A stretch of 64,000 nt of DNA, from contig NZ_CP044344.1 of the NCBI RefSeq assembly GCF_008761635.1, forward strand, positions 1,488,001 to 1,552,000, written 5' to 3'. The notes under the pieces were generated by a model. That model was given only the letters and a program-made list of their open reading frames with translations. It ran no database searches and was not told the DNA's origin. This DNA is from Nocardioides cynanchi. GTDB lineage: Bacteria; Actinomycetota; Actinomycetes; Propionibacteriales; Nocardioidaceae. Position 1 is the first letter of the stretch, and every line of letters starts with the position of its first letter. Positions 42,488-50,936 of the stretch are shown here, one piece after another. The translations under genes were made by a program, and so were the position numbers.

Positions 42488-43819
42488 GGCGCTGCGCAGC
42501 ATCTCGGCGACGAGGAAGGCGAGCTCGAGGGACTGCACGCGGTTGAGCCGCGGGTCGCAGACCGACTCGTAGCGCGAGCCGAGGTCGATCTCGGCGACCT
42601 CCTCACCACCTCCGACGCACTCGGTGACGTCGTCGCCGGTGAGCTCGACGTGGACGCCGCCGGGCCAGGTGCCCAGCGAGCGGTGGACGTCGAAGAAGCC
42701 CTGCACCTCGGCGATCACGTCCTCGAAGCGACGCGTCTTGTAGCCCGACGACGCCTCGAAGGTGTTGCCGTGCATCGGGTCGCAGACCCAGGCCACGTCG
42801 AGCCCGGCGGCGGTGACCTTCTCGACCAGCGAGGGCAGTGCGTCGGCGATCCGCCCGGCGCCCATCCGGGTGATGAAGGTGAGCCGCCCCGCCTCGTTGT
42901 CGGGGTTGAGCTTGGCGGCCAGCGCGATCAGGTCGTCGGCACTCGAGCGCGGCCCGACCTTGACCCCGATCGGGTTGCGGACCCGGCTCAGCAGCTCGGC
43001 GTGGGCACCGTCGAGGGCGTTGGTGCGCTCGCCGATCCACACGAAGTGCCCCGACACGTCGTACGGCGTACCGGTGCGGCTGTCGATCCGCGTCATCGCG
43101 TGCTCGTACTCCAGCAGCAGCGCCTCGTGGCAGGTGTGGAAGTCGACCCGGTGGAACTCGTCGGGGTCGGCGCCGATCGCGGACATGAAGCTCATCGCGC
43201 GGTCGATCTCGCCGGCCAGGGCCTCGTAGCGCCGGCCGACCGCCGAGCTGACCACGAAGTCGGTGTTCCAGGTGTGGACCTGACGCAGGTCGGCGTAGCC
43301 GCCGGTGACGAAAGCGCGCACGAGGTTCAGCGTCGAGGCACTGGAGTGGTAGGCCTCGATCAGCCGCTCGGGGTCGGGGACCCGCGACTCGGCGGTGAAC
43401 TCGAAGCCGTTGACCGCGTCGCCGCGGTAGGCCGGCAGCGTCACCCCCGCCCGGGTCTCGAGATCGGAGGAGCGCGGCTTGGCGTACTGCCCGGCGAGGC
43501 GGCCGAGCTTGACCACCGGCACCGACGCGGCGTAGGTCAGCACGACCGCCATCTGGAGTAGCACCCGGAGCTTGTTGCGGACGTTGTCGGCGGTGGCGCC
43601 CTCGATGGTTTCGGCGCAGTCGCCGCCCTGGAGCAGGAAGGCCTTGCCGTGCGCGACGTCGGCGAGCTTGGCCTTGAGCTCGTCGCACTCGCCGGCGAAG
43701 ACCAGGGGCGGCATCTTCCGCAGGCGCTCGACCACGGCGTCCACCGCCACGGGGTCGGGGTACGTCGGCTGCTGTGCTGGGCCCAGCGCGCGCAGCGCAG
43801 CCAGGTCGGGGATGCTCAC
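42485..43819 (-). CDS. aroG: 3-deoxy-7-phosphoheptulonate synthase, class II
   Basis: First enzyme of the shikimate pathway, joining erythrose 4-phosphate and PEP. It has 444 residues with family segments PPLVFAGECDELKAKL, FLLQGGDCAE, RMAGQYAKPRS-type (here GRLAGQYAKPRS), DFHTCHEALLLEYE and WVCDPMHGNT. Length and motifs match class II (plant/actinobacterial) enzymes such as Rv2178c. The GTG at 43819 is chosen because TACCCT lies 6 bases upstream; a much longer open frame upstream is antisense to the next gene. Confidence 0.95.
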   Translation of the reverse strand: MSIPDLAALRALGPAQQPTYPDPVAVDAVVERLRKMPPLVFAGECDELKAKLADVAHGKAFLLQGGDCAETIEGATADNVRNKLRVLLQMAVVLTYAASVPVVKLGRLAGQYAKPRSSDLETRAGVTLPAYRGDAVNGFEFTAESRVPDPERLIEAYHSSASTLNLVRAFVTGGYADLRQVHTWNTDFVVSSAVGRRYEALAGEIDRAMSFMSAIGADPDEFHRVDFHTCHEALLLEYEHAMTRIDSRTGTPYDVSGHFVWIGERTNALDGAHAELLSRVRNPIGVKVGPRSSADDLIALAAKLNPDNEAGRLTFITRMGAGRIADALPSLVEKVTAAGLDVAWVCDPMHGNTFEASSGYKTRRFEDVIAEVQGFFDVHRSLGTWPGGVHVELTGDDVTECVGGGEEVAEIDLGSRYESVCDPRLNRVQSLELAFLVAEMLRSA

Positions 43820-43825
43820 GCCGCA

Positions 43826-43831
43826 AGGGTA
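43826..43831 (-). promoter_or_regulatory. -10 box TACCCT, leaderless promoter of aroG
   Basis: TACCCT on the minus strand, 6 bases before the GTG at 43819. Confidence 0.5.
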
Positions 43832-43918
43832 CGGCGTACACCCGGGCGGACCCGCGCCGGCGACGTCATCCGGACGCAGGCCGTGGAATGCCCGACCGAC
43901 CGGAGTGGTTGGCCGCAC

Positions 43919-44866
43919 ATGAGCATCTCGAGCCGCCGGGTCGTGGCCACCGCCTTCGGTGGGCCGGAGTCTCTCGCCGTGGAAGAGGTGAGCCTGGCCG
44001 AGCCGGGCTCGCGCCAGGTCCACGTGGAGGTGCGGGCCAGCGGGGTGAACCCGGCCGACGTGAAGTCCTACGCCCGGGCCGGGAAGCCGTCGGACCTGCC
44101 GCTCCCGCTGGGCTACGAGGCGGCGGGGGTGGTGCGGGCCGTCGGCGAGGGTGCGGCAGACGACGCCGGGCCGCTCTCCGTCGGCGACGAGGTGATCGTG
44201 TTCCGGACCCGGGGCGCCTACGCCGCCGACCTGGTGGTCCCCGACAGCGCCCTGACCCGCAAGCCGGCCGGTCTCGGCTGGCCCGAGGCGGGCGGTCTGC
44301 TGCTGGCGGGGGCGACGGCCTTCCACACGCTCGAGGCCACCGCGGTCGCTGAGGGCGACACGGTGCTCGTGCACGGTGGGGCCGGAGGCGTCGGGCTGGC
44401 CGCGGTCCAGCTCGCCCGGCTGCGGGGCGCGCGGGTCATCGCGACGGCCGGGGAGCGCAACCACGACCTGCTGCGCGAGCTCGGAGCCGAGCCGGTGACC
44501 TACGGCGACGGCCTGCTGGACCGGGTCCGGGCCCTCGCCCACGACGGCGTCGACGCTGCCCTCGACCTGGTCGGCAGCGACGAGGCGATGGACGTCTCCC
44601 TGGCCCTGGTCGACCGCGACCGGATCGCGTCGATCGCGAACTTCACCCGTGGACCGGAGGAGGGCATCCGCCTGCTGGGCGGAGGGCCCGGCGCCGACGC
44701 CGGCGACCAGCTGCGGGCGGCGGCTCGCCCCGAGCTGGCCCGGCTCGCTGGTGAGGGCCGCCTGCGGGTGCTGGTGGCCGCGACGTACCCCCTCGACGAC
44801 GCGGCGCAGGCCCACCGCCAGATCGCGACCGGCCACACGACGGGCAAGATCGTGCTGGTCCCGTGA
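43919..44866 (+). CDS. Zinc-independent quinone oxidoreductase-type MDR protein
   Basis: A 315-residue medium-chain dehydrogenase/reductase of the quinone reductase group: SGVNPADVKSYAR near the N-terminus, LGYEAAGVVRAVGEGA, the NADP-binding VLVHGGAGGVGLAAVQLAR and a C-terminal HTTGKIVLVP. Structural zinc cysteines are absent. Substrate is unknown. The ATG at 43919 has only a distant GGAG. It overlaps the MOSC gene by GTGA. Confidence 0.86.
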   Translation: MSISSRRVVATAFGGPESLAVEEVSLAEPGSRQVHVEVRASGVNPADVKSYARAGKPSDLPLPLGYEAAGVVRAVGEGAADDAGPLSVGDEVIVFRTRGAYAADLVVPDSALTRKPAGLGWPEAGGLLLAGATAFHTLEATAVAEGDTVLVHGGAGGVGLAAVQLARLRGARVIATAGERNHDLLRELGAEPVTYGDGLLDRVRALAHDGVDAALDLVGSDEAMDVSLALVDRDRIASIANFTRGPEEGIRLLGGGPGADAGDQLRAAARPELARLAGEGRLRVLVAATYPLDDAAQAHRQIATGHTTGKIVLVP

Positions 44867-45546
44867 CCGGCGCCAGCCGGTCGCCGGACATCCGCGTCTC
44901 CCGGGTGCAGAGCGTCAACGTCGGCCGAGCGGAGCCCAACCCGTGGAAGGCCGGTCTGCTGACCGGCATCGGCAAGCGGCCGACGTCCGGCCCGGTCGAG
45001 GTGCGCGCGCCAGGACCGAAGGGCAGCGGGCTGGGCTCGGGCCTGGTCGGTGACTACGTCGGCGACACCCTGCACCACGGCGGCGACACCCAGGCCGTCT
45101 ACGCCTTCGCTCGCGAAGACCTCGACCGGTGGGCGGAGCGGCTCGGCCGCGAGCTTCCGGACGGCTTCTTCGGCGAGAACCTCACCACCGTCGGCATCGA
45201 CGTGGCCGACGCCCGGATCGGCGAGGTGTGGCGGATCGGCGACGAGGTGGAGCTCCGCGTCACCGCTCCGAGGATCCCCTGCTCGACCTTCCGCGGCTGG
45301 ACCGGCGAGCAGGGCTGGCTGCGGACCTTCACCCTCGACGCCCGGCCGGGCACGTACCTCGAGATCGTCGCTCCTGGCCCGATCGCCTCCGGCGACGCCC
45401 TCCTCGTCGTACGACGTCCGGAGCACGACGTCAGCGTCTCGCTGGCGTTCCGGGCGATGACGGTCGAGCGCGGGCTGGCCCCGCGGCTGGCCGCTGCTCG
45501 AGAGGACATGACCGACGAGCTGCGCGACTGGCTCGGCCTCGACTGA
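44863..45546 (+). CDS. MOSC domain-containing protein
   Basis: A 227-residue protein with the MOSC core: GDYVGDTLHHGGDTQAVYAF near residues 63-82 (quoted in full at 20 residues), FFGENLTTVGIDV, and RIPCSTFRGW carrying the conserved Cys. MOSC domains bind or transfer sulfur in molybdenum-cofactor or detoxification chemistry; this one resembles the YiiM type. The GTG start overlaps the upstream stop. Confidence 0.84.
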   Translation: MTGASRSPDIRVSRVQSVNVGRAEPNPWKAGLLTGIGKRPTSGPVEVRAPGPKGSGLGSGLVGDYVGDTLHHGGDTQAVYAFAREDLDRWAERLGRELPDGFFGENLTTVGIDVADARIGEVWRIGDEVELRVTAPRIPCSTFRGWTGEQGWLRTFTLDARPGTYLEIVAPGPIASGDALLVVRRPEHDVSVSLAFRAMTVERGLAPRLAAAREDMTDELRDWLGLD

Positions 45547-45564
45547 GCGGCGGGCCGTCGGCGC

Positions 45565-46605
45565 TCAGCCGAAGAAGACCTCGGCCTCGGCGTACTCGGC
45601 CGGGCTGACCAGCTTCAGCTCACCGGTGCCCTCGAGCAGGGGCACCCGCACGATGTCCGCGCCGCGGAGCGCCACCATCTTGCCGAAGTCGTGCTCGGCG
45701 ACAGCGTCGACGGCGTGCAGCCCGAAGCGGGTGGCCAGCCAGCGGTCGAACGCCGTGGGGGTGCCGCCGCGCTGCACGTGACCGAGCACCACGGCCCGCG
45801 CCTCGGCGCCGGTGCGGTGCTCGATCTCGCTGGCGAGCCGGTCGCCGATGCCGCCGAGCCGGACGTGGCCGAACGCGTCGGTCTCCTGGTTCAGGAGCGT
45901 CATGCCGTTCTCCCCCTCTTTGGCCTCGCGCGGCACGGCGCCTTCGGCCACCACGATGATCGGGGCGTACTGCGTCTCGAACCGCTTCTTGACCAGGTCG
46001 CAGACCTGCTCGATGTCGAAGGCCTGCTCGGGGATCAGGACGACGTTGGCGCCGCCGGACATCCCGGAGTGCAGGGCGATCCAGCCGGCGTGCCGGCCCA
46101 TCACCTCCACCACGAGCACGCGGTGGTGCGACTCGGCGGTGGTGTGCAGCCGGTCGATCGCCTCGCTGGCGATGTTGACCGCGGTGTCGAAGCCGAACGT
46201 GAAGTCGGTGCCGGACAGGTCGTTGTCGATCGTCTTCGGCACGCCCACCACGGAGACGCCGAGATCGGCGAGCTTGGTGGCGACGCCGAGCGTGTCCTCG
46301 CCCCCGATCGCGATCAGCGCGTCCACGCCGTCGGAGGCGAGGTTGTCCTTGATCCGCTCCACCCCGCCGTCGATCTTGAACGGGTTGGTCCGGCTCGATC
46401 CGAGGATGGTTCCGCCGCGGGGCAGGATGCCGCGCACCTGCGGCACCCCCAGCTGCATGGTCAGGCCCTCGAGCGGACCCTTCCAGCCGTCGCGGTAGCC
46501 CACGAAGTCGAGCCCGTGCACCCCCACGCCCTTGCGAACGACCGCGCGGATCACCGCGTTGAGTCCGGGACAGTCGCCGCCACCGGTGAGCACTCCGACC
46601 CGCAT
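45565..46605 (-). CDS. 6-phosphofructokinase, group III, PPi-type active site
   Basis: Phosphorylates fructose 6-phosphate. It has 346 residues and starts MRVGVLTGGGDCPGLNAVIR. GGEDT at 101-105 places Asp at 104, and PKTIDND at 123-129 places Lys at 124. ATP-dependent enzymes have Gly at both positions, while PPi-dependent ones have Asp and Lys. The prediction is therefore pyrophosphate use, or mixed use, as in Amycolatopsis. The ATG has a CAGGAG site. It converges with the MOSC gene. Confidence 0.92.
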   Translation of the reverse strand: MRVGVLTGGGDCPGLNAVIRAVVRKGVGVHGLDFVGYRDGWKGPLEGLTMQLGVPQVRGILPRGGTILGSSRTNPFKIDGGVERIKDNLASDGVDALIAIGGEDTLGVATKLADLGVSVVGVPKTIDNDLSGTDFTFGFDTAVNIASEAIDRLHTTAESHHRVLVVEVMGRHAGWIALHSGMSGGANVVLIPEQAFDIEQVCDLVKKRFETQYAPIIVVAEGAVPREAKEGENGMTLLNQETDAFGHVRLGGIGDRLASEIEHRTGAEARAVVLGHVQRGGTPTAFDRWLATRFGLHAVDAVAEHDFGKMVALRGADIVRVPLLEGTGELKLVSPAEYAEAEVFFG

Positions 46606-46731
46606 TGCGAACTCCTGATCTCGTCGTTTGAACGTTACAAGCCGGTCGTCAGCCTAGGGCCAGCCGCCGCGGGCGCGTCAACCGTCCGAGGACCCTCTCC
46701 CGGGTGCCAGTTCCTCCGGAATCCGACAGCA

Positions 46732-46774
46732 GCCGGCCCACGGACCCGCACCTGTGCGGGATCCGTGGGCCGGC
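46732..46774 (-). terminator. Strong hairpin downstream of the beta-propeller gene (distal)
   Basis: Arms at 46732-46751 and 46754-46774 pair over 20 bases with one bulged A (46761) and a 2-base loop. It is the second of two hairpins after the propeller stop and probably insulates the phosphofructokinase gene. No U-tract follows. Confidence 0.65.
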
Positions 46775-46778
46775 CGGA

Positions 46779-46813
46779 GGGCCGCCCCGGACCACGGGGG
46801 TCCGGGGCGGCCC
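46779..46813 (-). terminator. Strong hairpin downstream of the beta-propeller gene (proximal)
   Basis: A perfect 15-base stem (46779-46793 with 46799-46813) and a 5-base loop, starting 10 bases after the propeller stop codon. GC-rich and without a U-tract, as is common for actinobacterial terminators. Confidence 0.75.
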
Positions 46814-46823
46814 GGTGGCTGGG

Positions 46824-48533
46824 TCAGCCGACCAGCGTCGTGCCCTCGACCGCCGCAGCGCTGCGGTTCCTCGCCGGGGTGACCACGATGACCTGCTTGG
46901 CCTTCCCGGGCTGGTAGTCGGGGTTGCCGGTCTGGATGGCGAACACCGTGCAGGTCCCGCGGTGGTTGAAGCTCACCAGACCGTGGCGACCGACCGAGCA
47001 GGCACCGAGGCCGGTGATCCGCACCTTGCGACCGGACTCCGTGTTGCCGGTGGCCTTCGCCTTGTACGTCGTACCGGCGTGCGCCCGGTGCGGCGCCTGG
47101 GAGGTGAAGGCGACCGTCTGGATCGCGCGGCGGGTGTGGATGACCTGCGTGGCGGAGCCGGCGAGGTAGTCACCGTTCCCGGGCTGGGAGGCGTGCACGG
47201 TGCAGTCGCCGGCGTGGAGGAAGGTCACGACCCCGTCGGTCGAGACCGAGCAGGAGTTCGGCGAGCTCGACTCGAAGGCGACGGCCTCCGGCGAGTCGCT
47301 CCCGGCCGTGGCCCGGTAGGTGTCGCCGACCCGCGGCGTGGAGGGCTCCGACGTGAACGCCAGCGCCCCGGCGGCCAGCACCTGGAAGGACTGCTGCTGG
47401 GCGCCGGCCAGGTAGCCACGCGTGTCGCTCTGGGCTGCATCGATCGTGCACGTGCCACGCCCGGTCAGCCGGACGGTGGCCGAGCTGTCGAGGTGGCTGA
47501 CGACGGTGCAGACGTCCGCGGAGTCCGGGCCGGCCGAGAAGGTGACCGGCTTGCCCGAGTCGCCGCCCGTGGCGGTGACGTCGTACCGGTCGCCGACGGT
47601 GGGTGTCGCCCCCGGGTCGGAGGTGAACGAGACGGCCTGGGGTGCGCGGTTCTGAGAGACGGCGATCCCGTAGACGTACCCCGAGTTGCTCGACGTGAGC
47701 GCGGTCTCGGGTCCGTCGACACCCTTCTGCCAGATCACGCTCCCGCTGTTGAACATGAAGTCGTCCTGGCTGCTGGCGATCACGGTGCCGGTCGCGTCCA
47801 CGGCGAGGCTGCGCGCGTAGTAGACGTTCTGGAAGCCGACGTCGGTCTGGGTGCCGTCGGCCGCGATCTGCAGGATCCGGTTGTAGGAGTCGGCGACGAC
47901 GACGCTGCCGTCAGGGCCGGCCGCCACAGCCGTGGGGTAGGACAGGGACGTGGCGACGTCGGACTGGACACCTCCCGGGGTCACCTTGACGACGCGTCCG
48001 TTGCTGCCGTCCGCGACGAGGAGGTTCCCCTCGGCGTCGGCGGCCACGCCGGAGACCCCGTTCAGTCCGTCGATCGGAACCGTCTGCTCGACCCCGTCGG
48101 TGGTCATCTCCACGACCCGGTTGTTGTTCGGGTCCGCGAGGAAGATGTTCCCCGCCGGGTCGGCGGCGAGCTGGTAGCCGTAGGAGACCGTTCCGAACAC
48201 CACGTCGGTCCGGGTGCCGTCGGCGGCGATCTTGACGACGTCGTTGCTGTCCTGGGCGATGAAGAGGTCGCCGGCGTCGTCGAGGCTCAGTCCGAAGGGC
48301 TGGACCCCGCTGACGTAGACGGACTTCGTGCCGTCCGGCGCCACGGCCAGCACCTGGTCCTGCCAGACGTCGGAGATGAAGACGGTGCCGGGCACGGCCG
48401 GGGTGAAGCCGGGGCCGGCATAGGCGGCTCCGGCCAGGGAGGCCATACCGACCACCGAGACGGCGGAGGTCAGGGCGACGACGGCGAGGCCGGTGACGCC
48501 GAGACGGCGCGGACGAGCGAGACGTTCGGGCAT
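46824..48533 (-). CDS. Secreted NHL-type beta-propeller protein with Ig-like repeats
   Basis: A 569-residue exported protein: signal peptide (basic MPERLARPRRLG, hydrophobic core, cleavage near AYA), then about six NHL-like blades (residues 45-300, each with a GNLLVADGSN/RVVKVTPGG-type repeat), then three or four Ig-like modules of about 80 residues, each with an AVxFTSxxP opening and a CTVxAxQxGNxDYLAG end. Such proteins sit on the cell surface; binding partners are unknown. The ATG at 48533 has an AGAAGGA site. Confidence 0.84.
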   Translation of the reverse strand: MPERLARPRRLGVTGLAVVALTSAVSVVGMASLAGAAYAGPGFTPAVPGTVFISDVWQDQVLAVAPDGTKSVYVSGVQPFGLSLDDAGDLFIAQDSNDVVKIAADGTRTDVVFGTVSYGYQLAADPAGNIFLADPNNNRVVEMTTDGVEQTVPIDGLNGVSGVAADAEGNLLVADGSNGRVVKVTPGGVQSDVATSLSYPTAVAAGPDGSVVVADSYNRILQIAADGTQTDVGFQNVYYARSLAVDATGTVIASSQDDFMFNSGSVIWQKGVDGPETALTSSNSGYVYGIAVSQNRAPQAVSFTSDPGATPTVGDRYDVTATGGDSGKPVTFSAGPDSADVCTVVSHLDSSATVRLTGRGTCTIDAAQSDTRGYLAGAQQQSFQVLAAGALAFTSEPSTPRVGDTYRATAGSDSPEAVAFESSSPNSCSVSTDGVVTFLHAGDCTVHASQPGNGDYLAGSATQVIHTRRAIQTVAFTSQAPHRAHAGTTYKAKATGNTESGRKVRITGLGACSVGRHGLVSFNHRGTCTVFAIQTGNPDYQPGKAKQVIVVTPARNRSAAAVEGTTLVG

Positions 48534-48745
48534 GGGGGTCCTTCTGCTTGGGCTGGCGAGCACACCGAGATCAGGGGGCAGAACCAGAGAGGAGTCGGCG
48601 GTGAGTACCACCGGCCTGCAGCCAAACACGCGTCCTCCCCAGACGTACGACGCATGGCCGAGACGGACGGAATGGACCAGAGAGTCTGACCGATCGGCCA
48701 CACCCACAAGGGTGGGCGAGCCCGGGTCGCCGGCCGGCTACCGGC

Positions 48746-50026
48746 TCAGTCCGGCAGGGTCGCCGGATCGGGCACGGGCGTCGGGTCGACCTGCGCCAGG
48801 TTGGTGACGGCCCGGCCCGCCAGCGGCATCCGGACCCCCAGCACCTGCACGAGCAGCGCCCAGACGAGGCACAGCAGCAGGGTGCCGCCCCACAGCGCGA
48901 GGGCGCCGCGGTGCAGCAGGGCCGAGTACAGCAGGGGTGCCACGGCGCCCGACGTGCTCCACGCCAGCTGCATCGAGGCCATGTAGCGGCCCCGCTGGTC
49001 GGGCGGCGGCGCCTCGGCGGCGAGGGCGGCCACCACCGGCCCGGCCGTCATCTCACCGAGGGTGTAGACGACGGCGGCGACCAGGACCAGTGCCGCCGCC
49101 CCGGCGACCGGGAGCCGTCCGGCGGCGTAGAACATCGCGAACGATGCCGCGGTGAAGGCGATCGCCGCCTGCAGCACTCGACGGCGTACGGCGCCGGTCA
49201 TGGCGCGCACCACGAGCCCCTGGCCCACGCCGATCATCACCGTGTTGATCACGAAGACGGTGCCCGGCACCCAGCCGGGCAGTCCGACGGTGTCGACGAA
49301 GTAGACCGGCATCGCGACGTTGAGCGTCATCTCGGCGAGGGCGTAGCAGAGGATCACCGCGAGCAGCGCGCGGTAGCCGCGGTCGGCGAAGCCCACCCAC
49401 CAGCGCCCGTCGTCGCGGGCCGGGGCGTCGTCGGCACGGACCGGCCGGGCACCGCCGGCCACTCCGAGCATCAGCAGGAACGCCAGGACGTAGGAGCCGG
49501 CGTTCAGCAGCACGACGGACTGGTACGCCGCGCCGGTCCCGATCGTGAGCGCGACCGCCGCCAGCACCCCGCCCACGCCGTAGCCGGCGTTGCGCATGGC
49601 CTGGAGGAAGCCGAACCAGATCTCGCGCTCACCGGTCTGCGTGATCTGGGTGACCATCGGGCCCAGGGCGCTCCAGAACCCGGACCGGGTGGCGCTCGCG
49701 GCGAAGACCAGCAGCGTGACCATCAGCATCGAGTGCGCGAAGGGGTAGAGCGCGAAGGCGGCGGCGGCGCCCGCGTTGCCGGCCTGCATCACCAGCCGTG
49801 GCCCGTGCCGGTCGACCAGGGTGCCGATCAGCGGCACCACCGGGATCACCGCCAGGTTGGCGACCGTCATCGCCAAGCCGAGCTGGACCAGCGTCAATGA
49901 CGTCTGGTGGAGGAAGTACAGCATCGACAGCGGGATCCACACCCCGCTGCCCACGGCGTCGATCGCCAGGGCGGAGACGAACCTCCGGTGGGGACCCACG
50001 TCGGGGAACCCGAGTCGCTGCAGCAC
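48746..50026 (-). CDS. Major facilitator superfamily transporter
   Basis: A 426-residue protein with about twelve membrane helices. The first loop motif is GTLVDRHGPR, typical of MFS drug/metabolite exporters; the second half has YFVDTVGLPGWVPGTVFVIN and a RGRYMASMQLAW stretch. Substrate is unknown. The GTG at 50026 (VLQRLGFPD) is chosen for its GGAGGA site; the longer frame upstream is low-complexity and antisense to the DUF1028 gene. Confidence 0.85.
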   Translation of the reverse strand: MLQRLGFPDVGPHRRFVSALAIDAVGSGVWIPLSMLYFLHQTSLTLVQLGLAMTVANLAVIPVVPLIGTLVDRHGPRLVMQAGNAGAAAAFALYPFAHSMLMVTLLVFAASATRSGFWSALGPMVTQITQTGEREIWFGFLQAMRNAGYGVGGVLAAVALTIGTGAAYQSVVLLNAGSYVLAFLLMLGVAGGARPVRADDAPARDDGRWWVGFADRGYRALLAVILCYALAEMTLNVAMPVYFVDTVGLPGWVPGTVFVINTVMIGVGQGLVVRAMTGAVRRRVLQAAIAFTAASFAMFYAAGRLPVAGAAALVLVAAVVYTLGEMTAGPVVAALAAEAPPPDQRGRYMASMQLAWSTSGAVAPLLYSALLHRGALALWGGTLLLCLVWALLVQVLGVRMPLAGRAVTNLAQVDPTPVPDPATLPD

Positions 50027-50099
50027 TGTGCCATCCTCCAACCTCAAGCGGGGTCGAGGGCAAACGGTTAAGCCCCGATGGGTGCCGAGGCGCAGGTCG

Positions 50100-50105
50100 T
50101 AGGCT
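50100..50105 (+). promoter_or_regulatory. -10 box TAGGCT, leaderless promoter of the DUF1028-glpK unit
   Basis: TAGGCT ends 6 bases before the ATG at 50112. Confidence 0.52.
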
Positions 50106-50111
50106 CCCGCC

Positions 50112-50936
50112 ATGACGTTCTCCATCGTGGCGCGCTCCACCGACGGTGAGTCGTGGGGAGTGGCCGTCGCCTCCAAGTTCCTGGCCGTCGGCGCCGTCGT
50201 ACCGGCCGCGGTCGCGCAGGTCGGCGCCATCGCCACCCAGGCCGATGCCAACGTCGCCTACAAGGGTCTGGGGCTGGCACATCTCGACGACGGAGCGACC
50301 GCCTCGGTGGCGTTGCAGCGCCTGCTCGAGGAGGACGACAAGCGCGACGAGCGTCAGGTCGGCATCGTCGACTCGGACGGCGGGGCGGCCAGCCACACGG
50401 GGCACGGCTGTCTCCACTGGGCCGGCGGCGTGACCGGTGAGGGCTACGCGATCCAGGGCAACGTCCTGGCCGGGGAGTTCGTGGTCGAGGCGATGCAGGA
50501 CGCCTTCGAGGCGACCGATGCCGACGAGCCGCTCGCCCGGCGGCTCCTGGCCGCGCTGGCTGCCGGCGACGACGCCGGCGGTGACAAACGGGGGCGGCAG
50601 TCGGCCGCGCTGCTGGTGGTCAGCGACGGTGCGGGGTACGCCGGCGGCGACGACATCGTGGCCGACCTGCGGGTCGACGACCATCCCGACCCGGTCACCG
50701 AGCTGTCCCGGCTCCTGGACCTCAACGACCTGTACCTGACCGCCTCCACCGAGGCCGAGAAGGTGCCGATCACGCCCGCCCTCGAGGAGGAGATCGAGAG
50801 CCTGGTGCACCAGCTGGGCCATCCCGACCTGAACAGCTGGGCCGGCACGGAGAACTTCGAGATGCGGGTCGACCCGCACGGCGCGTGGATCGACGAGAAG
50901 GTGCTCGACGCGTTGCGCGAGGCTGCCGACTCGTGA
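50112..50936 (+). CDS. DUF1028 family (Ntn-hydrolase-like) protein
   Basis: A 274-residue protein: the DUF1028 domain starts TFSIVARSTDGESWGVAVASKF and continues with GAIATQADANVAYKGLGL. A C-terminal extension (210-274) contains a putative peptidoglycan-binding-like segment seen in many DUF1028 proteins (WAGTENFEMRVD). The fold resembles Ntn hydrolases; substrate is unknown. It overlaps glpK by GTGA, so the two are co-translated. Confidence 0.85.
   Translation: MTFSIVARSTDGESWGVAVASKFLAVGAVVPAAVAQVGAIATQADANVAYKGLGLAHLDDGATASVALQRLLEEDDKRDERQVGIVDSDGGAASHTGHGCLHWAGGVTGEGYAIQGNVLAGEFVVEAMQDAFEATDADEPLARRLLAALAAGDDAGGDKRGRQSAALLVVSDGAGYAGGDDIVADLRVDDHPDPVTELSRLLDLNDLYLTASTEAEKVPITPALEEEIESLVHQLGHPDLNSWAGTENFEMRVDPHGAWIDEKVLDALREAADS

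Noticed and set aside
46625..46640. TTTGAACGTT upstream of phosphofructokinase as a LexA box
   Set aside because: No TCGAAC-N4-GTTCGA symmetry.
48534..48745. Riboswitch in the propeller leader
   Set aside because: Searched by eye for c-di-GMP and c-di-AMP type conserved cores; none seen beyond a short hairpin.
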